DNA from: Caldifarciminota bacterium
GTDB taxonomy: Bacteria > Hydrothermota > Hydrothermia > Hydrothermales > JAJRUZ01
Reading direction: 5' to 3'
Length of the DNA stretch: 64,000 nucleotides
Assembly (NCBI GenBank): GCA_024277525.1
Contig: JAJRUZ010000042.1
Span: forward strand, 62,001 to 126,000
This document shows positions 10,201 through 18,523 of the stretch, one piece after another (position 1 is the first letter of the stretch; every line of letters begins with the position of its first letter). The position numbers were made by a program, and so were the translations under genes. Under the pieces are notes generated by a model. It saw only the letters and a program-made list of their open reading frames with translations, made no database searches and had not been told where the DNA came from.

Positions 10201-11266
10201 TGATCCTGTATGTGAATGGGAACCTTATATCATACCCATTCTTGCAACAAAGAACGGAAAAGTAAAATTGGTTGATTTTGAAGAAGGGATTACTTACACA
10301 GAGACAGCAGAAGAAGGAAAGGTTGAGATTACGGTTATTGAGGACAGGACAAAAAAACTTCATCCGAGATTGGAAATTATCGGTTCAAAGGGTAAGGTCC
10401 TTGAAGAAATTGCTTTACCGAAAGATGCAAGGGTTGTTGTAAGGGATGATATGGAAATAAAGGCAGGAGATATTGTAGCAAAGTTGCCCAGGGAAGCAGG
10501 TAAGACAAGAGATATAACAGGAGGTTTGCCCAGGGTAAATGATTTATTTGAGGCAAAAGTTCCAAAGGATAAAGCAATTCTTGCAGAGATAAGTGGAATT
10601 GTAAAGATCGGAAAACCGGAAAAAGGGTTCAGGGATGTAAAAATTGTATCGGAATCCGGATTGGAAAAAACTTACAGGATACCCTATACAAAATATTTGC
10701 TTGTTGATGACGGAGAAAAGATTAATGCGGGTGAACCCTTGACACTCGGTCCGATAGATCCTCATGATGTTTTAAGAATAAAAGGAAGAATAGAAGTTCA
10801 GGAATTCCTTCTTGATCAAATTCAGGAAATATACAGATTGTCCGGTGTAAAAATTCATGATAAACATATAGGCATTATTGTGAGACAGATGATGAGAAGT
10901 GTAAGGATTGAGGATCCGGGGGATACTCATTTTGTTAGAGGGCAATATGTTAATATTGTGAAGCTGGAGGAAGAAAATAAACGAACAATAGAAAGGGGTG
11001 GAAGACCTGCTGTATATTCTCCTGTTATTCTGGGAATCTCAAAGGCGGCTCTTTCTACGGATAGCTTTATCTCGGCTGCCTCTTTCCAGGAAACAACCAG
11101 AGTTCTTGCATCTGCTGCACTTTTCGGAAGGAAGGATGAACTTAAGGGTTTAAAAGAAAATGTGATAGTGGGTTCACTTGTTCCGTGCGGTACAGGTATG
11201 AGAGAATTTCAGCAAATTAAAGTATTGCCGAAAATTGAGGAGGAAGAAGAATATCTTGCAGCATGA
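7226..11266 (+). CDS. rpoC: DNA-directed RNA polymerase subunit beta-prime
   Basis: This 1346-aa subunit carries the absolute catalytic Mg2+ motif [12 protein letters not shown]. It also has the N-terminal zinc finger ([20 protein letters not shown]), the second zinc site ([11 protein letters not shown]), the bridge-helix/trigger-loop region ([20 protein letters not shown]-like) and [19 protein letters not shown]. It has AAGGAGG before the ATG. The stop overlaps the leuS start by 4 nt (ATGA), an unusual direct coupling of RNA polymerase to an aminoacyl-tRNA synthetase. Confidence 0.98.
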   Translation: MKQSVAGLLPEVLKAVRIKLASPEAIRSWSYGEVKSAETINYRTQRPERGGLFCEVIFGPVKDYECACGAFKGKRFGGTVCDKCGVEVTSSSVIRERMGHIELAVPVAHIWFYKIPPSTIALLLDIPSTDLESILYYDKYIVIDPGDTPLEKKQILSDREYEEYMREYRGGFMAEMGAPAIKRLLKEINLEALSAELRVKLRSEKVEHIKGKILKRLQIVDAFLNSGNKPEWMILEVLPVIPPDLRPLFPLEGGRYATSDLNDLYRRVINRNNRIKNITKMGAPEIILRNEKRLLQEAVDALLDNSRRSRPVMGKQGKPYKSLSDMLRGKKGRFRRNLLGKRVDYSGRSVIVVGPELRLHEVGVPKEMALELFRPFVERRLEKKGIAESLRSARRLVRERPVEVWEILENIVKDHPVLLNRAPTLHRVSIEAFYPKLIEGKAIQLHPLVCPPFNADFDGDQMAVHVPISPESRLESHFLMLSRHNILSPAHGAPLMTPTQDMVIGIHYITKIKKGARGEGRKFATFNEAILAYELGKIDLHAEIEVEEIESKNKKTTVGRILFNRIVPEGIEYINEEMNKKKLANLVKRVYIEKGSLICQEFLDNLKDMGFKWATRAGVTFGIDEMIVPPDKKTILEKAERKLHKIENDYIKGKISAGERYNAILDLWTEVTDLLTDKMVDLMQKDRKGFNSIYMMMNSGARGSLDQVKQLAAMRGLMARPKRIIGLTGEFIETPIKSNLKEGMSVLEYFISTHGARKGLADTALKTADAGYLTRRLVDVAQAVVISEEDCGTIQGREVSALKEGETVIESLSERIEGHFAAENVRNPFTKEIIVKAGELITEEKAKEIENLGIEKVRVRHVLTCESKTGICVKCYGKHLGTGRIVEIGEPVGVLAAQSIGEPGTQLTLRTFHVGGAASRVMEKSRHEAPFRGKVEFVNLKVATNSEGKSVAISKKGMIRISHIQNPEVKRSFAIPQGAEVLVKNGEEVDKGDPVCEWEPYIIPILATKNGKVKLVDFEEGITYTETAEEGKVEITVIEDRTKKLHPRLEIIGSKGKVLEEIALPKDARVVVRDDMEIKAGDIVAKLPREAGKTRDITGGLPRVNDLFEAKVPKDKAILAEISGIVKIGKPEKGFRDVKIVSESGLEKTYRIPYTKYLLVDDGEKINAGEPLTLGPIDPHDVLRIKGRIEVQEFLLDQIQEIYRLSGVKIHDKHIGIIVRQMMRSVRIEDPGDTHFVRGQYVNIVKLEEENKRTIERGGRPAVYSPVILGISKAALSTDSFISAASFQETTRVLASAALFGRKDELKGLKENVIVGSLVPCGTGMREFQQIKVLPKIEEEEEYLAA

Positions 11267-13737
11267 AAGAGTTTAATTTTCCTGAAATTGAAAAAAAATG
11301 GCAAAAATTCTGGGAAGAGAAAAAACTGTTTAAAGCTCCTGTATCTCCTAAGAATAAGATGTATGTTCTCGGAATGTTCCCTTATCCCTCAGGTGACCTT
11401 CATATGGGACATGCGAGAAATTACACAATAACAGATGTACTTGCAAGATATTTTAGAATGAAGGGCTATGATGTATTACATCCTTTCGGATGGGATGCAT
11501 TCGGATTACCTGCTGAAAATGCAGCTATTACAAGGAATATCCACCCGAAAGAATGGACTTTTAAAAATATAGAGGAATCAAGAGAAGACATAAAGAAAAT
11601 GGGAATTTCCTATGACTGGTCAAGAGAAATTTTTACTTGTAAACCCGGTTATTACAAATGGACCCAATGGATTTTTCTTTTGCTTTATAGAAAGGGGCTC
11701 GCCTACCGGAAAAAAGCATATGTAAACTTTTGTCCCTCTTGTCAGACTGTTCTTGCAAATGAACAGATCGTCGAAGGAAGATGTGAGAGATGTGATACTC
11801 CTGTAACAAAGAAGAATCTTGAACAATGGTTTTTCAGAATAACAAAATATGCGGATAGATTGTTGGAAGACATGAAATATCTTGAAGGAAAATGGCCGAA
11901 ACAGGTGCTTGATATGCAAAGAAACTGGATAGGAAGAAGTGAAGGAACAAAAATAATTTTCAAACTGAAGGAAAAAGATATTAACTTGCCTGTTTTTACA
12001 ACAAGAATTGACACAATTTACGGAGTTACATTTCTTGTTATAGCTCCTGAACATGAATTGATGGATGAAATAATTAAACTCTCACCTGAAAGGGATAAAC
12101 TCATTAAATACAGAGAAAAAACCCTTATGAAGTCAGAAATTGAAAGAACAAGAGAAGAGAGAAAAAAAGAAGGTATTTTTACTGGACTGTATGCTGTACA
12201 CCCCCTGACAGAAGAGCGAATACCTTTATTTACAGCTGATTATGTTCTTGCCCATTACGGAACAGGGATTGTTATGGGTGTTCCCGGACATGACCAGAGG
12301 GATTTTGAATTTGCAAAGATGTATAATTTGCCGATAAAAATTGTTATTCAAAAAAATGGAGAACCCAAAAATGTCGATTCTATGGATGGAGCAATGGAGG
12401 AATACGGGGTAATGGTGAATTCCGGAGAATTTACCGGTCTTTCTTCTGAAGAAGGGATAAAAAAATTAAATGAATATCTGAGAGAAAAAAACCTCGGCGG
12501 ATATGCTGTTTCCTATAAAATAAGGGACTGGCTCATATCAAGACAGAGATATTGGGGTGCACCTATTCCTATGGTGCACTGTGAAAAATGCGGAATAGTT
12601 CCTGTTCCTGAAAAAGACCTGCCGGTCCTTTTGCCAGAAGTTGTGGATTATTTGCCAAAAGGTAAAAGCCCTCTTGCTTCTTCGGAAGAATTCATAAATA
12701 CAATTTGTCCTGAATGCAAAGTGAAAGCAAAAAGGGACCCGGATACAATGGATACTTTTGTTGATTCTTCCTGGTATTTTTTAAGATATGTTGATCCTCA
12801 AAATGATGAGGAAATTTTTGATAAAACCCTCGTCAATAAGTGGCTTCCTGTTGATTATTATATAGGAGGTATTGAGCATGCGACAGGACATCTAATTTAT
12901 GCAAGATTTATTCATAAAGTTCTTTATGATGAAGGATTGGTTAATACTCCCGAACCTTTTGAAAGGTTATTTACTCAGGGAATGGTTTTGAGAAGAACGG
13001 ACGAAGGGAATGTAGAAATGATGAGTAAAAGAGCAGGAAACGCTGTAAGAATCAGGGATTTTGTAAAAGAAAGGGGAGCGGATATTGCAAGGGTATATAC
13101 ATTATTTGCGGGTCCGCCTGATCAAGACTTTGAATGGACGGATGAAGGAGTAAAAGGTGCGGAAAGGTTCCTTTTGAGGGTGAAAAGAATTTTTAATGAA
13201 AATATAGAAATTTTTATAAATATCACAGATAAACCTCCCGCCCCCCGAACCGAAAAAGAAAAAGCTCTAATAAAAAAATGTTATAAAACATTGAAGAAAG
13301 TAACAGAAGATATAGAGAATTTCAGATTCAATACAGCAGTTGCATCAATGATGGAATTTTTGAATAATCTTTATGTTTTTGAAGATAAAAAATCCGGAAT
13401 CTTTGCTCATTGTCTTTATATTTTTATAAAACTTCTATCACCCTTTGCTCCACACCTTGCAGAAGAAATATGGTCATGGAGAAATGAAGGAAGTATTTTA
13501 ACAGCAAATTGGCCTTCTGTATTTGAAGAATTCCTGAAAGAAGAAAAAGTTATAATACCCGTTCAAATAAACGGAAAAATTAGAGGGCAGATAGAAATAA
13601 ATATAGATGCGGATGAAAAAGAGGTTATTGAAATTGCTAAGCAAAATAAAAATGTGAGTAAGTATTTAAATGAAAAAAATATAAAGAAAGTTCATTATGT
13701 AAGGGGTAAAATAATAAGCTTTGTAGTGAGTGACTGA
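11263..13737 (+). CDS. leuS: Leucyl-tRNA synthetase
   Basis: The 824-aa class I synthetase charges tRNA-Leu. Visible motifs are HMGHARNYTITDV (HIGH signature), a zinc-binding pair of cysteine knuckles (CPSC, CERC), the editing domain with TTRIDTIYGVTF, the DSSWYFLRYVDP segment, and MMSKRAGNAV at the KMSKS position. The signature loop reads MMSKR instead of KMSKS, keeping the catalytic second Lys. Length is typical. The start overlaps rpoC by 4 nt and the stop overlaps the GTG start of recG by 8 nt. Confidence 0.96.
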   Translation: MKEFNFPEIEKKWQKFWEEKKLFKAPVSPKNKMYVLGMFPYPSGDLHMGHARNYTITDVLARYFRMKGYDVLHPFGWDAFGLPAENAAITRNIHPKEWTFKNIEESREDIKKMGISYDWSREIFTCKPGYYKWTQWIFLLLYRKGLAYRKKAYVNFCPSCQTVLANEQIVEGRCERCDTPVTKKNLEQWFFRITKYADRLLEDMKYLEGKWPKQVLDMQRNWIGRSEGTKIIFKLKEKDINLPVFTTRIDTIYGVTFLVIAPEHELMDEIIKLSPERDKLIKYREKTLMKSEIERTREERKKEGIFTGLYAVHPLTEERIPLFTADYVLAHYGTGIVMGVPGHDQRDFEFAKMYNLPIKIVIQKNGEPKNVDSMDGAMEEYGVMVNSGEFTGLSSEEGIKKLNEYLREKNLGGYAVSYKIRDWLISRQRYWGAPIPMVHCEKCGIVPVPEKDLPVLLPEVVDYLPKGKSPLASSEEFINTICPECKVKAKRDPDTMDTFVDSSWYFLRYVDPQNDEEIFDKTLVNKWLPVDYYIGGIEHATGHLIYARFIHKVLYDEGLVNTPEPFERLFTQGMVLRRTDEGNVEMMSKRAGNAVRIRDFVKERGADIARVYTLFAGPPDQDFEWTDEGVKGAERFLLRVKRIFNENIEIFINITDKPPAPRTEKEKALIKKCYKTLKKVTEDIENFRFNTAVASMMEFLNNLYVFEDKKSGIFAHCLYIFIKLLSPFAPHLAEEIWSWRNEGSILTANWPSVFEEFLKEEKVIIPVQINGKIRGQIEINIDADEKEVIEIAKQNKNVSKYLNEKNIKKVHYVRGKIISFVVSD

Positions 13738-15813
13738 AAAAACATCCGACCTTTTTATTTCTATTGATAAATTAAAAGGTATAGGGTATAAAAGAAAGAA
13801 ACTTTTTTCCAAATACGGAATTAAAACAATCAGAGACCTTCTTTATTTTAAGCCCAAAAGGTATATTGATCGCAGAAGGATTAAAAAAATAAAAGATCTC
13901 AAGGAAGATGAGGAAGCGGTTGTTATGGGAAAGATATTTTCAAGAGGTGAAAGAAAAGGAAGGGACAGGACCCTTTTTATTGTGATAATTAAAGATAATT
14001 CGGGTTTTATGGAGCTTGTTTTTGTGAATACTCCCTATATGAAAGATTATTTTCCCCTTGATAAAACAATAGTAGCAGCCGGTAAAATAAAGAGATACGG
14101 CGCAGTTTTTCAGATTTTTCACCCGGAATTTGAAATAATTGATAAGAGAAATCAGGATTTAATTCATGCAGGTAAAATAGTTCCTATCTATACCTTTATA
14201 GGCTCAGGGAAAAACAAAATAAGTTCTTTATTTATAAGAAGGGCAATATATGAGGCAATAGGAGAGTATTACAATTACATTCCAGAAACAATTCCTGAAC
14301 AGATAAGAGAAAAATTCGGACTTCTCTCAAGGAGGGAAGCCCTTAGAAATCTCCATTTTCCGGAATCTCATGATAAACTTGACAAAGCACTTTTTACATT
14401 GAAGTTTGAAGAGTTTTTCTTTTTTTTTCTTAAACTTTTTATTTATAAAAGAAGAAAAAAGGAAGCATCTCCTTTTTTAAAAAAGAGGGAACTGACAGAG
14501 AAATTTCTATCGCTTCTCCCTTTTGAACTTACCGATTCTCAAAAAAAGGCGATAAAAGAAATCGAAATTTCCCTTTCAAAACCCTATGCCATGAGAAAAC
14601 TTCTGCAAGGGGATGTAGGATCAGGAAAAACAATTGTTGCCCTTTTTTCTGCTTTAAAAGCAATAGAAAACGGTTATCAGGTTGCTTTTATGGCTCCTAC
14701 CGAAATCTTAGCAGAGCAACATTACGAAACAATGAATGAATTTTTGGATAAATTGAATATAAAATATGAACTTTTGACAGGAACTTTAAGTTTAAAGGAA
14801 AAAAAGGAAATTTATGAGAAAATAAGAAAAGGTGAAACACAGTTACTACTCGGCACTCACGCTTTGCTTGAAGAAAAAGTAAATTTTAAAAATCTCGGTC
14901 TCGTGATAATAGATGAGCAACATAAATTCGGGGTATCACAGAGAGCAAGATTGTTATCAAAAGGCAAAAGTCCTCATTTTCTTGTAATGACTGCAACTCC
15001 GATACCCCGGACACTTGCATTGACTTTATACGGGGATCTGGATGTTATAACACTTAAGGAAATGCCCCCAGGAAGAGGAGAAATAGAAACAAAGGTCATT
15101 TATTATGAAAACAGGGAGGAATTCTATAAAAAATTTTTTTCTGCTTTAAAAAGGGAAAATGCAAAGGCTTATATAATCGCACCTTTAATTGAAGAATCGG
15201 ATAAGATTATTACCGCCTCAATAGTTAAACTTTATAAAGAAATTAAAAATAAATGGGCTCAGAATATTAATATAGCATACATACACGGAAGGATGAAACC
15301 CGAGGAGAGGGAAAAAATAATGAAAAAATTTAAAAATGGAGAGATAAAAGTCTTGGTTGCAACGACCGTAATTGAGGTCGGAATAGATGTGCCTGATGTA
15401 AAATATATGGTGATTGAAGGTGCTGAGAGGTTCGGACTTTCAACATTACACCAGTTAAGAGGAAGGATAGCAAGGAAAATTAAAAAAGGGTATTGTTTTA
15501 TATTTTGTTCAAAAAAATGCCTTCTGAGACATTGAGAAGAATATCCGCCTTCAGAAAGACAAATGATGGGTTCAGGCTTTCGGAAATTGATTTAAGATTA
15601 AGGGGACCCGGTAATATACTCGGTTTTGCTCAACACGGTTTTTTTTCTTTTAATTTCGGAGACTTGATAGAAGATAAGGAACTGCTTGAAAAAGTCAGAA
15701 ATACTGTTAAAAACTTACTTGAAGTGGATCCTTTTCTTTTACGGGAAGAAAATAAATTCTTAAAAAATTTCCTGACAAAGGATGAAAGACTCTGGCTGAC
15801 AGAGGTTGCTTAA
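13730..15813 (+). CDS. recG: ATP-dependent DNA helicase RecG, interrupted by a -1 frameshift
   Basis: RecG reverses stalled replication forks. Frame 1 (13730-15535) contains the N-terminal wedge/OB domain, the P-loop LLQGDVGSGKT, the DEQH box (VIIDEQHKFG), TATPIPRT, and the C-terminal helicase motifs up to QLRGRIARKIKKGYCF. It then stops after CSKKCLLRH. The second frame (from 15517) continues exactly with the RecG C-terminus (SETLRRISAF, DLRLRGPGNILGFAQHG) to 15813. The two join at TCA AAA AAA TGC, where the in-phase heptamer A AAA AAA at 15511-15517 would permit a -1 slip. The joined product is about 694 aa, normal for RecG. Programmed frameshifting, transcriptional slippage, a real mutation, or a one-base homopolymer error are all possible. 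The GTG start overlaps leuS. Confidence 0.9.
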
Positions 15814-15819
15814 GGTATT

Positions 15820-16689
15820 TCAGTGCTTATCATTTTTATAAAAAATTGAAGTCAAAGAAGAAAATCCGGTAGAGAGAGCAAGCCCGAGATTTAGAATAAT
15901 TTTTTTTGTAAAATTTATTGAGTTATGTTTATAGAAAAACTTGTAAATGGATTTTTTTAAAAAATAATCGGATTTTAATCCGAGATACCTTCTTGATTGC
16001 CCGTGAAAGTGAATTACTTTTATTGTCGGATCATGAATTACTTTATAGCCCTCTTTTTTTATTCTCAGACATAAATCAATATCCTCTGCAAAAAGGAAAA
16101 ATCTCTTATCAAATCCTCCGATCTTAAAAAATATTTCTTTTTTTATTGCCATGAAGGCACCAACAACACCTTCTACCTCTACGGGTTCTTTTATGTCTTT
16201 CAAATCCAGATAAAGAAATTCTCTTGTAATAGGATTATTTTTTAGTAAAGAAGAACCTATGGATTTTCTTCCGAAAAGTAAATATTTAAACCTTGGATAT
16301 CTTCTACAACTTGCTTGGAATGTTCCATCCGGATAAAAAAGTTTTGCACCTATGATTCCTATTTTTTTGTTTTCCTCAAAATGTTTTTTAACCTTATCAA
16401 ATGTCCCGTTTGTTATAATAATATCCGCATTGGAGAATATTAATATCTCACCCTTTGCGAGTTTTGCGCCGAGATTACACCCTGCACCGTAACCGAGATT
16501 TTTCCTGTTTAAAACGTATTTAAACTGAGGGAAAACTTTTTTTGCTTTTTCTATTGAACCGTCTCTGGAATCGTTATCTATGATTATTACTTCGTAATCC
16601 CCGGAAGGGGGATTCAATACAATTGATCTTAAAGTATATAAAAGGTAATCTCCGCTATTGAAATTTACTATAATGATAGAAAATTTCAC
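15820..16689 (-). CDS. GT2-family glycosyltransferase (rhamnosyltransferase-like)
   Basis: This 289-aa GT-A protein begins MKFSIIIVNFNSGDYLLYTL and carries DNDSRDGS, the FSNADIII acidic motif that binds metal and nucleotide-sugar, and the later FLFAEDIDLCLRIKKEGYK with the catalytic ED pair. It resembles WbbL-type transferases that extend surface polysaccharide at the cytoplasmic face. The start overlaps the bactofilin stop by 4 nt. It is convergent with recG, with only 6 nt between them. The donor sugar cannot be read from the sequence. Confidence 0.85.
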   Translation of the reverse strand: MKFSIIIVNFNSGDYLLYTLRSIVLNPPSGDYEVIIIDNDSRDGSIEKAKKVFPQFKYVLNRKNLGYGAGCNLGAKLAKGEILIFSNADIIITNGTFDKVKKHFEENKKIGIIGAKLFYPDGTFQASCRRYPRFKYLLFGRKSIGSSLLKNNPITREFLYLDLKDIKEPVEVEGVVGAFMAIKKEIFFKIGGFDKRFFLFAEDIDLCLRIKKEGYKVIHDPTIKVIHFHGQSRRYLGLKSDYFLKKSIYKFFYKHNSINFTKKIILNLGLALSTGFSSLTSIFYKNDKH

Positions 16690-17048
16690 TTTTGTTCTTT
16701 AATTTTTATTTTTTCCTCCATCAAGCATTTTCCGTTAAAAATAACACCTTCTTCAATCATGAGACTTTTACAGTAAAGTTCTCCGTCAAACTTTGCAGTT
16801 TTCTCCATGTGAACTTTGCCTTCAATGATCATTTTACCCGAAAAAACGCCCCCTATTTTTGCATTTTTTGCCTTTACTTCGTTTGCCTTTACCTTTCCGC
16901 TGGAGCCGATTATCAAAAGATCCTTTGTTTCAAGATTTCCTTCAAAATCACCGTCAATCCTTACACCTCCTTTTGCTCTTATTTCACCTTTAATAACAGT
17001 GGTTTCTCCTATGTGGGTATCAACCTGTGGAGTGTTTCCTTTATTCAT
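16686..17048 (-). CDS. Bactofilin (polymer-forming cytoskeletal protein)
   Basis: This 120-aa protein is almost entirely the bactofilin right-handed beta-helix (DUF583/CcmA). It shows six-residue rungs such as IKGEIRAKGGVRIDGDFEGNL and KIGGVFSGKMIIEGKV. Bactofilins self-assemble into filaments that scaffold envelope-modifying enzymes. Its place between a phosphohexomutase and a glycosyltransferase fits a role in surface polysaccharide or shape. It has a short hydrophilic N-terminus and no membrane segment. Confidence 0.9.
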   Translation of the reverse strand: MNKGNTPQVDTHIGETTVIKGEIRAKGGVRIDGDFEGNLETKDLLIIGSSGKVKANEVKAKNAKIGGVFSGKMIIEGKVHMEKTAKFDGELYCKSLMIEEGVIFNGKCLMEEKIKIKEQK

Positions 17049-17066
17049 TTTGAATCAAAAAAATTT

Positions 17067-18452
17067 TCATGGAATTGAACCGAGTTCAACTTCCTCAAAT
17101 TTTGATAGAGCATCCATAATAATACTTTTAATTTCCTCCATCCTTTCAGGGGTTTTACCTTCAAATCTCAATACAAGTACGGGCTGAGTATTGGATGCTC
17201 TTACAAGTCCAAAACCGTCAGGGAATATAATTCTCACTCCATCAATGTCCAAAATTTTATATTTTTTTGAAAATTTCTTCTTGAGTTTTTCGACTACCTT
17301 GAATTTGTGTTCATCAGGACAATTTATTCTTATTTCTGGAGTGGAATAATAAAAGGGGATTTCATCAACAAGTTCAGATACCTTTTTACCGAAAGAATCA
17401 AGTACCTCAATAAATCTTAAAGAAGCATAGATTGCGTCATCAAATCCATAAAACCTGTCATTAAAAAAGAGATGTCCTGACATTTCTCCTGCTATCGGGG
17501 CGTTCTCTTCCCTCAATTTTGCTTTAATTAAAGAATGTCCTGTTTTCCACATAAGCGGAATTCCTCCTAAGGATTTTATGTATTCATAAACTCCTTGTGA
17601 GCATTTCACATCAAAAATAATTTTCTCTCCTTTTCTTTCTTCAAGAACTTTTTTTGAAAGAATTGCAAGAATTTTATCTCCATAAATGATTCTATATTTT
17701 TCATCTATAACCCCGAACCTGTCTCCGTCTCCATCAAATCCGAAACCCGCTGTAAAATCTCCTTTTTTCTTCATAAACTCAATCAAATCTTTCATATATT
17801 TTTCCACAGTCGGATCAGGGAGATGATTTGGGAAATTTCCGTCAGGTTCCATATAAATTCCCTCAAATTTAATATTCATCTCTTTATAAAGTCTTTCAAC
17901 CACAGGACCGCATGTTCCGTTTCCCGGATCAACCCCGAATTTGAAATTTTCCGGATTCCATATTTTTATTCTTTCCTTCACTTCTTTTATATACTCATCA
18001 ACAATGTCCTCTTTAATCCATCTTTTACCATGTCCTTCAGTATATTCTCCTTTTTCAACCATCTCTTTTATTTTCTGTATTTCTTTTCCGTAAACGGTTT
18101 CTTTTCCGCACATTATTTTTATTCCGTTGAACTCTTTGGGATTATGACTTCCTGTAACCTGTATTCCTCCGTCAACTCCGAGGTGAAAAACCGAGAAATA
18201 GAGGAGGGGAGTAGGAACCATACCGATATCTATTACATGAAGTCCTGACTTCAAGAAAGCATCAAGTAAGACATTTTTAATTCTCGGTGAAGACAATCTC
18301 GCATCCCTCCCCAAGGTTACGGTTTTACCTCCTTTGGAAATTAAATAAGAAGCTATTGCCTTTCCTATATGCCATACATTTTCATCCTTTAAATCTTCGT
18401 CTGCAATTCCGCGAATATCGTATTCCCGAAAAATAAAAGGGTTTATTTTCAT
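17067..18452 (-). CDS. Phosphomannomutase/phosphoglucomutase
   Basis: This 461-aa member of the alpha-D-phosphohexomutase family interconverts hexose-1- and hexose-6-phosphates. The four domains show the phosphoserine loop TGSHNPKEFNG, the metal loop GFDGDGDRFG, the sugar-specificity loop GEMSGHLFF (the form found in dual-specificity AlgC-type enzymes) and the phosphate loop RASNTQPVLVLRFEG. It supplies activated mannose or glucose for the following glycosyltransferase. The bactofilin gene starts 18 nt downstream. Confidence 0.92.
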   Translation of the reverse strand: MKINPFIFREYDIRGIADEDLKDENVWHIGKAIASYLISKGGKTVTLGRDARLSSPRIKNVLLDAFLKSGLHVIDIGMVPTPLLYFSVFHLGVDGGIQVTGSHNPKEFNGIKIMCGKETVYGKEIQKIKEMVEKGEYTEGHGKRWIKEDIVDEYIKEVKERIKIWNPENFKFGVDPGNGTCGPVVERLYKEMNIKFEGIYMEPDGNFPNHLPDPTVEKYMKDLIEFMKKKGDFTAGFGFDGDGDRFGVIDEKYRIIYGDKILAILSKKVLEERKGEKIIFDVKCSQGVYEYIKSLGGIPLMWKTGHSLIKAKLREENAPIAGEMSGHLFFNDRFYGFDDAIYASLRFIEVLDSFGKKVSELVDEIPFYYSTPEIRINCPDEHKFKVVEKLKKKFSKKYKILDIDGVRIIFPDGFGLVRASNTQPVLVLRFEGKTPERMEEIKSIIMDALSKFEEVELGSIP

Positions 18453-18481
18453 ATAAATATTTTAAGATAAAACTCGCACTT

Positions 18482-18513
18482 TTTAAAAAGAGGGAGGGGA
18501 ATTTGCCCCTCCC
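18482..18513 (-). terminator. Rho-independent terminator of the secreted-protein operon
   Basis: GGGAGGGG (18492-18499) and CCCCTCCC (18506-18513) form a perfect 8-bp GC stem with a 6-nt loop. On the minus strand it is followed by TCTTTTT, a classical intrinsic terminator, just after the subtilase stop at 18524. Confidence 0.85.
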
Positions 18514-18523
18514 CCGATGTTTT

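Noticed and set aside
17071-17081. GG-TTCAATT-CC before the bactofilin start (minus strand), like the T-arm leader hairpins
   Set aside because: Only a 2-bp stem, and it encodes the last residues of the phosphohexomutase (GSIP-stop). Distance fits (22 nt), but structure is too weak to count.
16692-17187. Two plus-strand ORFs of about 125 aa opposite bactofilin and phosphohexomutase
   Set aside because: Antisense shadows of well-supported genes; no start signals or recognisable domains.
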